A stretch of 64,000 nt of DNA from assembly GCA_037783545.1 (NCBI GenBank), contig JBBELK010000308.1, forward strand, positions 1 through 64,000, given 5' to 3'. The stretch comes from Henricia sp. BOLD:AAB3569. Its lineage: Eukaryota > Echinodermata > Asteroidea > Spinulosida > Echinasteridae. Below are positions 22,275-32,604 of this stretch, piece after piece. The notes under the pieces were generated by a model. That model was not told where the DNA came from. It made no database searches and worked only from the letters and a program-made list of their open reading frames with translations. Each line of letters begins with the position of its first letter. Position 1 is the stretch's first letter. The position numbers and the translations under genes were made by a program.

Positions 22275-23081
22275 AGCTTACACATGTAACACCAGAGCGT
22301 TCTTTTAGCCATCACGTGATACACGTGTCTGCTCCGAGCTCGCGGCAGGGTCTCCGGTGTAAAGCTCGATGTAATGACGTCACCGTAACCGTGCGAAAGG
22401 TGGGGTTTGTCAATATGGAACAGCGACGTGAGCACGAAGACATTTGTAAAAGTCCCGCCTGGTAACAACCTTTCACCTGGTTCCCAGAATTCAAAGCGAA
22501 ACTCCCTTGGCGTTCGTTTTGCATCGTCTGGAGGCTTCCCGGTGTCCCGCTCTCAGATGTTCCGCGTACTCAGATGTTCCGATGACCAAATATGGTAGCT
22601 TACGTCACGGAACGTCATGCGCACAGCGTATGTAATTATACCAGTTTAGGTGCAGTGCTGAGTTGATCAGCAGAATTCGCGCCATGTATACGTACGTACT
22701 TTGATGCGCGCAGATTTAGTGACATTTTTGCAAGATAGCGGCCGCGGACATGGCGGAGCGTTCATGCCGTTTCGCCGTATTTAGAGAAAAAAACGAAAAA
22801 ATAATTGATTACTTAAGCAAGGGGTCTTACGCAGCAGAGCTTTCTGAGAGTCAGAAGAGAGAAACACATGTACGTACGATGAGGCCATGCGCCAGTAAGC
22901 ACGCGGACACATTTACAAGGGGACAGTTTTACCTTTTACACCGGGACATCTGAGCACGCGGAACATCTGAGATCGTGCACGCAACGTGCTGAAATGTTCC
23001 GTGACGTCATCGGAACATCTGAGCACGCGGAACATCTGAGATCGTGACACCGGTGTAAACCTGGTGTATATTGTGTAAGCT
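22275..23081. mobile_element. ~0.8-kb inverted-repeat element
   Basis: The ends are AGCTTACACATGTAACACCA and GGTGTATATTGTGTAAGCT. Inside, the left half has CTCAGATGTTCCG twice (22551-22583), and the right half has the inverted CGGAACATCTGAG words twice (around 22967 and 23010-23040). There is no transposase ORF. Confidence 0.78.
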
Positions 23082-23189
23082 ACTCGAACGCAACCAATGG
23101 CTTACTGCCAACACGTATTGGACAATCATTAACTAGTTGACGGATATAATGACCAACCATAGGCTACTACATGTAGGCCTAGACAACTG

Positions 23190-24400
23190 CAGATTAAAGC
23201 CCCAATACATCATTTGCAGTTACCCAAAATGTTACTTTACGAGCTGACATATGACAAAACCGACTACAAGTGTCGATATAGCGATGGTAACAAACACCAC
23301 ATTTTGTCTGTGTATAAAACATGGTACACGTGTTGGAGAAATTGCCAACTTAAGGTGGTTTTTGAAAAAGTTGTCTGCAGACAATGTTTTTACCATTCAT
23401 TCATACACAAACCATGCACACAGGTGCGAATCCACATACAATCGCGGACGTCCCTTTGTTCCTCTTTTGTTTGGACATAGTCTATTTTTCCTTACTCTCG
23501 TTGGTTTTGTACAGGAGCGAATCGCGGACGTTCGCTTGCCAATCGCGGACGATATTGTTCTCTTTGTTAGACCTCACTAAAACGTCCACGATTGTTTGGG
23601 AGAACAAGCGCATGGATTTTTCAGGTTTTCTGACGGTATTACTGTATGTGGCTGACATTTCTACAAGGCAGTTTATCAACTTTATTCTTTAGTTATGTAA
23701 TGCTGTTGGAATGGTCCATGGGTGGATTGCAATCAATACAGTTAGGAAGTTCTAACCCCTAGGACGTCCTCCTTTTTATAGCTCCATGCTCTGACATGAC
23801 TAAGACATCATAGATGATTTTGTCTTGCAATAAACATTTATGTATCTGTGTCCTAGGACACATACAATTTAAGACTCCTAATATGTGTTGTAAGTTATGT
23901 CTTTAGAAAATTGTTTTATAGTTCCTGCTCAATTCCGAGAAAAGGAGCCTCGTGACTAGGATCAAACGATCGTTTTTGGTAGTTTGTCTGTCTTACACTC
24001 AGTTTTTGCTGAATGGTGATTACGGTTCAAGCTCGGCCTATATGTTAATTATACGAACATTTTCTCAATGTTTTTCACGCCACTACCACGCCTACGTACG
24101 TAATGCAGCAACGACCGGCAAGTAAAACATGTAAAATGCGCATGCGCGACGGTATGCAAACACCGGCTAGCTGCGATTAAAACGCGTTCACAACAGTAAA
24201 GACATACAAACATTTTGTGTCTTAGCTATGACGTCCTAATTTTTGGATATTGCAAGACATTTTTCAATGTGTCGTAGCTAGGATGTCATGAATTCAGTTA
24301 GGACATATATGATGTGATAGGACATATGATATTGCAATCCACTCCTGTTTTTAAAAAAAGATTTCCAACCATGTAATCTCTCTTTAACCAAATGTAAGGG
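23190..24400 (-). repeat. Family A, minus-strand copy split by a MITE
   Basis: 23196-23720 carries family A words in reverse order (AAGCCCCAATACATCATTTG, CTACAAGGCAGTTTATCAAC). It resumes at 24345 (TTCCAACCATGTAATCTC) after the inserted element 23721-24344. Confidence 0.7.
23721..24344. mobile_element. MITE with GGTGGATTGCAAT termini
   Basis: Left GGTGGATTGCAATCAATAC is inverted at GATATTGCAATCCACTCC on the right. Sub-terminal repeats TCCTAGGAC and GACGTCCTA recur. It interrupts a family A copy that is otherwise continuous at 11960-12005. No coding capacity is seen. Confidence 0.75.
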
Positions 24401-24654
24401 TCGCAAAAATCTTATTACCACTGAACTTTGCTCCCAAATCTTCATTTCCTCTATTGTCTCACTCGGTTATCGTTTATGACACGAAAGCACACCGTTATTT
24501 GCTTTTTGGTACAATTGTAATAAACAAGCTGATTTCGAAAAGGAAAGTACACATTGGCTATCATCAAGTATCTTGTGTCAACGTCAAAGTCCACATGTGT
24601 TGAAAATACAAGGTGGAAAGCGCCATTTTGCACAGTAAAGCCAAACCATGATTT

Positions 24655-25010
24655 CAAGTCAACGTTTAGATTACAAAATTGGAAAACGTTCAAAAACAGG
24701 AGCAACAGCACTGCAGTACATAACTAAAGAATAATGTTGATAAACTGCCTTGTAGAATTTTATGCCACATAAATTATAGATGCAGTAATACTTCAGAAAA
24801 CCTGAAAAAAATCCATGCATTTTTGTGTACGAATGAATGGTAAAATGCCAGACAATAATCTCCCACAAAGGTATACCATTTTCACGGGAAAAAAATCATG
24901 TGGTGTTTGTTACCATTGACATTTGAATTCATTTTTTGGGTCATTGCACATTTTGGGTCACTGCAAATGATGTATTGGGCTTTCAAACGTCTCAAACGTA
25001 TATGGGGCAT
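24655..25010 (+). repeat. Family A, copy 3
   Basis: It has the same ordered words as 9535-9835 (GTTGATAAACTGCCTTGTAG, AATACTTCAGAAAACCTGAA, CAAATGATGTATTGGGCTTT). Confidence 0.75.
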
Positions 25011-26246
25011 GTGCAGTTACGACGAAGCAGTGATTACGACACTTTCAACTTCCATCGGTACTGTTACCATTTTTGTGAATTTGTCACTTTTGTTAATAGG
25101 TCACGATTTGTGAATCAAAGTGGTCTAACTTACAAAAAGTGCATGAGCGAAATATCAGATAAATCGTCACTCGAAAATTCACAAAAAGAGGCTTTTTCAC
25201 AAAACTCATGAACTTTTCACAAAGGTGGTCGAAAATTCACAAAATTCGTGTTTCTTTAGCCGCGTTAATATTTCTGAGATACGCGGCATGCCTGAGCCGA
25301 AACGGCCACATTTTTAATTACATGTAACTCAAAATCCTATAGTTAACCTAGAATATGAACGTATTCTCTTGCATGGTGTTTCACTTCACTCGATCGTTTT
25401 CACCATGCCTTCAACGCAGGACCTACAACCATTTTAGATGTACGTTCATTCTTTATCATTTACCATAACGCAAGAAACGTGTATGGATAAAGGATTTCTA
25501 ATATACCGCTGCATCTATGTAACTGAAATATTTGCAGGCCAGTTTGCCAGCAATCTTCTTTGGATATGTAATGCCCTTAATCCAGGATTTTGTGTGTAAA
25601 AAAAAAGAAAAAAAGGGGTTTCATTTTGCAACAAATAAATTGTAAAGTTGCGGTATATTCGGATAAAAGCTGCGTGTAAATTTTACGTGCACGTTTCTAC
25701 GATTGCCCATTTTGCGTGAAAACCAACAGGCGGAAATAATACATGTATAGATTTCGACCCACACCTATATTTATTTTTAAAGTACATGTTTTATATACAA
25801 ACAGCGAAGGCTTGTGAAATGAATATTATCAATTATTTTATCCTTTATAACAGCCAGTACTAAAACACTTATTCTGTATAGTTAGGAAAATTGACAGATG
25901 TGAGGGTAGCTATTTCATGTACGTACTAAAAAGCACTTATGAACAGTACTACATGTATAATAAAAGTGCCACCCTTTGTGTGTCCAAGGTATGGGTGTAC
26001 ACTAAAACCAGTGAACTGTTTCCCTACGCGTTAGCAATGGACGTTTCAGATTACCGACGAATGTTTAGACCCAGTTACCATGATAGGTGACGTCAAACTT
26101 AAGTAGTCTTTAGCGTTTAGTGCTAGAACATTGAGGACTTATATTTTAACAAAAATATTTGCTGGATGTTTTAAGACATTTTAGTGTCATCATTCATGAA
26201 TATGGAATTCGTTTATAAATATGTAAATTAATATGACCATAAACGT
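25011..26246. other. Intergenic; second copy of a dispersed repeat
   Basis: 25968-26095 matches 9008-9135. A cluster of TTCACAAAA words lies at 25180-25250. Nothing coding was recognised. Confidence 0.5.
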
Positions 26247-26581
26247 TTAAAGGAGCGTGACCAGATTTTTAAAAAATGGATTTCGTTCTAAAAATCATAC
26301 AAAATACCTCCCCAAAATACTATCCATGGGAAGAAAACGGAAACTTGCAATCTCCAATTTCGATGTGAAAGCAAAACGGTTTGTGTAATCACTGCACTGC
26401 TTTATGTAACCGGATATATTAGTTTACTAAAGTGGGTGGATTTCTTTTTATATTATCCTGGAAACATACAGATTGAGAACGCGAATGGTAATAATGTTGG
26501 GGAAAATATGAAAAATTATATGGTATGAAAAATATCGAAACCCATCGGGGACAAAAATGTGATCTGGCCATGCTCCTTTAA
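26247..26581. mobile_element. MITE family G, full-length copy
   Basis: It is bounded by TTAAAGGAGCGTGACCAGAT and ATCTGGCCATGCTCCTTTAA. The interior shares AATACCTCCCCA and GAAAGCAAAACGGTTTGTGT with 28113-28432 (plus) and 29530-29862 (minus). TTAA at both tips would fit a TTAA-targeting (piggyBac-like) mobiliser; that is inference. Confidence 0.8.
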
Positions 26582-27449
26582 CAGAATACTTACAAATGCT
26601 TTCAAAACCTTTAAAGTTTCTTCAATTACTATATACCATTGTTAGCTTTTTTCTAGTTAATCTTATACTGCACGTCACAATCTGCAATGACCCAATTAGG
26701 TAATGGTCTATTTTTATCATTTTAAATCATCAGTGCGCCATTTTGTGATACAGCTTTGACGTCATGCACAATTTTTCTTATCATGTGATCTTGCGCAAAC
26801 CCAAATCGCGTCGTCAAAAACAGTCATGTGAGAATGGCTAATTTTCAATTCCGGCATTCATCGACTTCGCAACGAGTCCTGTACTGAAAACAAAATCGTA
26901 TCCAAAACAACATGTGTGCAAATTTATGGAGTTTTGTGTGCGTGCGATTTCCTGTCGGGAACAAAACACGCGAAGCGACTACACGCAAGTCTATTCCGAA
27001 ACAATACACTTGTACTTTGAACTCGTACGTTGAATTTGAACACGTGACCCGTTTCCATTATATTTATACAGCCGGCCGTGTGACTGTGTATGCAACATTT
27101 TACAGTTCCTCCGTTAGCTTTCTAGTGCTATTTCAATTCCGTCCGCAATTCGGTGTACCCGCACAGTTAAAACTGGTCCTGGCCGATTTTCAAAATCGTA
27201 GGTCTACGTCGTTTTTATTGGTAAGTGGGATTTTTGTTCTATTTTAATGGATTAAAGGCAAATTGGCAGGTATTATGTAGGCCTACTCCTCCTTTGGATA
27301 GGTCAAATTTAGTCTTGTCTGAACATGAAGCATTGAGTTTTCTGTCTGTTTTTACTCCACAGCACGTAGTAGTTTGTATATCATTGGCTATAAATTATCT
27401 CAAATATACCAAACATAGAAATATTACTTTGAAATTTAAGATAGGTTAC
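26582..27449. other. Intergenic, nothing recognised
   Basis: An open frame at 26912-27247 (111 codons) shows no domain that I recognise. Confidence 0.4.
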
Positions 27450-27870
27450 GGGATTGGAAAACTGTTACAAACAACGTTATTTCTATGTCAAGTGTGATAA
27501 AACCAACCTGTACTGAGCTGACTTATAAGTCAGCTCAGTACTATATTTTTTTCCCGAGAATAAAGTGAAAACTGTGTCCATGCTTTCAAGAAATTGTGCG
27601 AAGCCAACGTCCTATTTTAGGCTGGCTCCCTAGCTGTACTGCACAGAAAACGGAGCCATATTACCACTGTAGTCAAGGTCCTAGTTTCGTTCACACGAGG
27701 GCGTTCTTTAAAAATACGTGCGAACACTCATTTATATAAATTATTCTTTAACTAGTGTTTTCTTATAAAATGATATCATCTTAGATGGAATCATTGCATT
27801 TGACAGTTGGAATTACTTCTATATTTCATACGAGTATAAATGATTTTCCCATTCTGTGACATTGCAAACG
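27450..27870 (+). repeat. Dispersed repeat family C, copy 2
   Basis: This is co-linear with 17165-17560. The start contains a perfect hairpin, GTACTGAGCTGACTTATAAGTCAGCTCAGTAC, spread over about 27510-27541. Confidence 0.7.
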
Positions 27871-28112
27871 CGAGCAAGTAGGATACATATTGCTGTTACA
27901 CGATTATGCTTATTTCATGGCAACAAATGTTACATTAGAAGTCTTTTTTTTTGTATACTGGAAACGCGTATATACCTATCGCTTTCCATCACGTGATGAG
28001 TTTTATTTTGTAGACCATTCAGTGTTTAAAAGGATTTTCACCCGAATCGCTGTTACCGGTTATAATGCATTGTGCCTTTGGTACATGCGTTCATGCACGG
28101 TACTGAAAGTAA

Positions 28113-28432
28113 TTAAAGGTGCTTTTTCAGATTTTTCCAGAGAGTTGATTTCGTTTTAACCTAACAATGATATAAAATGCCTCTTCGATAAAAACAAATA
28201 CCATAGAAAGAAAACAGGAAATTTGCAGTATTTAATCTTGGTGTGGAAACAAAAAGGTGTAGGCCTAGTATATAGGCCTAATCACTCTGGATAAATTAAA
28301 ATATCGGCAGTTTGTGTTCTACGGATTGAGGGCGCGAAATTTCAGAATGGGGATGAGAAAAATATGACATGATATGGTATCAAAATCTCAAGATGGGGAT
28401 GTCAAAAAATTGATCGGTGTGCCATAAAGGAC
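28113..28432. mobile_element. MITE family G, copy 2
   Basis: ATTAAAGGTGCTTTTTCAGA ... TTGATCGGTGTGCCATAAAG are diverged family G ends. The interior matches 26247-26581. A B-box-like GGGTTCGAGTC follows at 28444-28454, but no A box is evident. Confidence 0.7.
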
Positions 28433-28520
28433 CCTGGAAGTCGTGGGTTCGAGTCACACCCGAGCAAGCTATAAAGTGTGCATACTATCTTGGAAAAGCA
28501 CTGAATATACGCAGAGTTAA

Positions 28521-28921
28521 TAATAGACTACTAAAGTGTGACGTCATCAAATTTTCTTTTTTGCATTTCAGCATTTTCATGACCATATTTCGGTAGAACA
28601 TGATGAAAAACCCTCACACATCAAATTTGACATGCATTGGTTCATGGTGGCCCGAGATATGGCCGCATGAATACCTAATTAGCCCCATTGAAATCAGTGT
28701 AAATTGGCCTGGGTCATAACTGTTTGGAACCCGGCCAATTTACACTGATTTCAATGGGGCTAATTATGTATTCATGCGGCCATATCTCGGGCCCTCATTA
28801 ACCAATTCCCACCAAATTTGGGCTGTGGATATTTTTCATCATGCTCCACCGATACATGGTATCCAAAACGCTGAAATGCAAAAAAAGTTTTTTGTGACGT
28901 CATCGCTTTAGTAGTCTATTA
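28521..28921. mobile_element. 401-bp foldback with ~185-bp arms
   Basis: It begins TAATAGACTACTAAAG and ends CTTTAGTAGTCTATTA. The arms (28521-28708 and 28737-28921) are inverted copies throughout, including GCCCCATTGAAATCAGTGTA. The loop is only about 28 bp. It would form a long hairpin if transcribed. Confidence 0.92.
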
Positions 28922-29529
28922 ATATATATTAATATTATTTCTTTCTGGTATTCATACCAATGATTCCTCAATAGTGCTCATTGCACTGTCACTCGTAAGC
29001 GTGAGGAAACCCATGAAGAATTAGAATTAGAAATTACCTCGAGAAAGGGCAAAACAAACCCTAATAAAGATTCAGTCTTCTTGACGAAAGTTAAATCAAT
29101 TTCTGACTAAAGGACCCTCTTAAATACAAGTATATGGATGCTTTCAGTCAACTTGAAAATGTTTAGAGCCACCAAAAAGATGACTGAATTACGTCTCACT
29201 TCGAGCCTTATTTGCGTGTTATTTCCCTAGTCTGAAAAACTGCACATTATCCTGAAAATGGGTATATAAACCTTTCAAGTGTAACAGAGACCACGAAACG
29301 AAAGCATCAAATTTCCGTCCTGTATATAGGCAGGCCCATCATGGGATTTTTGTTTTTTTTTCCTTCACATTAATGAGCACATGATTCACTCGAATTGTGT
29401 ATAAGGCTGTCATTATGTTACGTTATATTTCTTACATGTTATATAACCGATTTCATTTTATCGATGGACATAATACTAAACCAGGAAACTCAAATATTAT
29501 ACAGGGGCCGGTGTTGGGGCAAAAATGTC
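28922..29529. other. Intergenic, nothing recognised
   Basis: There are no coding signals or repeat matches. Confidence 0.4.
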
Positions 29530-29862
29530 TTAAGAGAAGCGTGCCCAGATCTCTCTTTTGACTAATTTTTCCCATGGCTGTTGAGATTTTGATACCACTT
29601 GTCTGATTTTTCTCATTAGGCCTACCATTCTGAATTTTGTGCTCTCATTCCGTATAATAGGATATCGTTAAAAAAAAAATGATGTTTTGTATACTAATTT
29701 ACCCGGTTCCATAAAGCAGTGCAGTGATTACACAAACCTTTTTGCTTCCACAACCAATTCGCAAATTTTCTGTTTTCGTCCCATTTTGGGGAGGTATTGT
29801 ATATTGTTATAGGTTAGAAAGAAATCCATTTTCTGGAGAAAAAATGGACAAGCTCCTTTAAT
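29530..29862. mobile_element. MITE family G, copy 3 (inverted orientation)
   Basis: Read on the minus strand it begins TTAAAGGAGCTTGTCC and carries AATACCTCCCCAAAATGGG and AAAGGTTTGTGTAATCACTG, as in the 26247-26581 copy. Confidence 0.78.
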
Positions 29863-30527
29863 ACCCGACAGGACTATTGTGTATTTTAAGGTCAATATTG
29901 CGAAACTGAAAGAGTATAGGCCTACACGATTCCGTGCAGTGCTAAAGTAAACATTGCACAGCGCAGGAACTTCCAAAGTACAAGGCAAGCCTGATGTTGT
30001 ATTTATAATAAGTCAATTATTGACAAGTTCATCGTTTAAAAATGCTTAAAGGCACAGGCTCGTTAGCAATACGCGCGCGCCAAATTCGTGCCACGAAATA
30101 CGCAGCTCTATAGCAAAGGCATAGACTGGTACTGTACTCACCACTAATCTTCATGGGCGCACGTAATAGCTTATGCATCACTGGCACATTTCATTGAAAA
30201 TATCACGCTGTACTATGACAAATCTAGGCTATCACACGGCTGAGTTGCTGGAATGGACCAATAAAATGCCACGGCTGCCTGATGAATAATTATAAGCTAT
30301 AGTAATACGAATTATAGCATTCTATTTCGCATAAAAGTGTTTCATATTGTGTAAATCGACGAAAAAATGACAAAAACGAGCGGTTTTCGCAATACTATGG
30401 ACACAAAACGAGTAACGGTGGTCATAGGCCTAAAGTGAAAATATACATGTAAACACTTTCGTTTTCTGTATAGGCGCACCTGAATGGGTAAAAGTTCATG
30501 GTTTAAAGATAGTACTAGCCTATACAT
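29863..30527. other. Intergenic, nothing recognised
   Basis: There are no supported features. Confidence 0.4.
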
Positions 30528-30950
30528 GATTGGTAAACTGTTACAGATAGTTTTATCTCCCTGTGTGATTGAAGATATGCATGATTAAAACAAACCTGAG
30601 CAAAAACCAGCTCCGTACTTCGTCTAACTTTTGAGAAAACAGTCATAAAAGGGTTTGCAGTCATTTCGCCCCAAAAACCACTTCGCCCTGAACCTCGGCC
30701 TGTGCACAAAGTGGTTTTGGAGCGAAGTAGCATTTGGGCGATGTAGTGCTTGGACGAAGTGATTTTCGGCGAAATGGCACTTGGGCGTAGTGATTTGGGG
30801 GCAAATTTAATTTTCGTCTCATGAGACAAAAAATATAGCACTTCAGACAAAACCATTTTAGGGGAAGTTTTATACGGTCATCATGTTTATATTGTGTAAG
30901 TTAGGCGTAAATCTGTAAACATTTCTGATTTTCGAGAAACCAATCATGTA
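30528..30950 (+). repeat. Dispersed repeat family B, copy 2
   Basis: This matches 9893-10400, including TTATCTCCCTGTGTGATTGA and the GCGAAGT-type short repeats (30690-30790). Confidence 0.75.
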
Positions 30951-32547
30951 TGCAGTATACAGAGAGCAAATGCCGATGGTAAATTACACTCCCATATGTT
31001 ATGCATATTGTTTTTGTGGGGTACGCAGATATGTTATTGAGGGTATGCATTCTGCTTGAATGATTTTGTATATGATTAGACAATTGTATCTGCATGACAG
31101 GCACACCTTGTCACAGGAATAGGTGAAAACAGTCATTAAAAAAAAAAAGAAGAACAAAAACCAAGAACAAAACATACCACTTATTGCGAGTAGGGCATGT
31201 AGGCTAATTTTAAACAGCTAGAATCCCCCCTTCCACATTTTTTGAGGTTTTCTGTTTATCATGGAGGTGTATGTGTCTACAACACCATCACAACTTGTTT
31301 TTCACAAAAAAATCGACAGGCTTTTGCTTAAAACGTAAAGCAGTTCCGACCCTCTTCACCCGAAATTCTGAAACGCTCGAGGTCACTTGGTCTGTTTATC
31401 AACAGGGTTTTGACGTCATCCTGAGAAACATACAAAACGGTATATGCAGTATTGAATGGAAAATACACGAAGTGAATGTTTATCATGCCTGTTTTGTCCT
31501 TGTAATTCAAAATACAAACGTGAAAAACACTTCATGTAATATGTCAACAATCTATTTTTACCTGTTTTGTGAAAAAAACGGTGAAATTGTGGCTCACAAT
31601 GAAGCTCTTTTGAAGTAAATACTGGTGCATTGCGACGGGTGGTTTTGTCACGGACGGCATTCACAGCGGTCTGTGTACAGCATGGAACGCGTTCCTGCGG
31701 GCCGTATACTAGTTCCCACGTGTTACATCGGCCGGTACAAGTTAGAATGAGCGACTCATTTTTCTCTCTCTTGGTAATAGAAAAGAAAATCTTTCTGCTC
31801 TTTTTTGTTCATAGTGTCTCGTAAAACATACAACCACGCAGCTACTGGACATATATCTGGCTTTTTAGACCAACACAATTCTTAAAAAAACACCATCTAT
31901 AACAGAGACGGTTTTCCAAGTTTGTTTGCGTGTAAACGTATGGAGCTAACAATCGTGTTGACTTCTCTTTCTCAGGATTGCGTCACGCGCATATCATGAA
32001 TACCTAATGCCGTTTCAGAAATCGCGAAAATCTCATTTTCGAAAAGCGCACTTTTGCTTGCAATTTATCCACGTGACAACCGACAATTAAAAATAATAAA
32101 AATCCACGTCGGCAAGAGGGATGTTTGGACTATCGAAAAAAGCCTAAATGCTGGATTTTCGTCAAGGGGGATTCTTCCTCTTTAAGCTACCTCCAGTTGT
32201 TACCTTCCTTTACAGAAAGGTGCTATTTTTTTTGGAAGGGGGAGGGGGGTGGGGGTGTCTGTTACTATTGCTATCAACACCGAGTGTTTCCTCTTATCAA
32301 CTCATGAAGTAAAATTTTGCGACTTTTTAAATGATAAAATGGCCTTTAATTCCAAATGAAATATGTGATTGATTTCCGATTAATCAATACTCGATTCTTA
32401 ATCGAGAATGGATCACATGACATCATTGTCATTCACACAACGATTTGGAATTTTTTTGCTTGTTTATTGTTTATTGATTTATGTCTTTTTTGATTACTGA
32501 TAATACAGATATTGTGAGAGACAGGAGGCTTTTGTACATTATCCAAG
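30951..32547. other. Upstream region of tetraspanin B
   Basis: It presumably holds the 5' UTR and promoter of tetraspanin B. A fragment with family A words (TTGCTATCAACAC, CTCATGAAGTAAAATTTTG) lies at 32265-32320, and a short G-rich run at 32236-32256. No transcription start can be fixed. Confidence 0.45.
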
Positions 32548-32604
32548 ATGCCGATGCATTGTGGTGCCAAATTGGTTCTTATTGTTATCAACTTTTTTGT
32601 ATGG
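32548..32604 (+). CDS. Tetraspanin B exon 1
   Basis: It encodes 19 residues, MPMHCGAKLVLIVINFFVW, followed by GTAAGT. The first ATG in frame is used. Confidence 0.9.

Noticed and set aside
26912-27247. 111-aa plus ORF as a gene
   Set aside because: No recognisable domain, no splice partners and no repeat or homologue in the window.
28433-28480. tRNA gene near a GGGTTCGAGTC B-box-like word
   Set aside because: There is no A box, acceptor stem or anticodon arm; at most a decayed SINE fragment.
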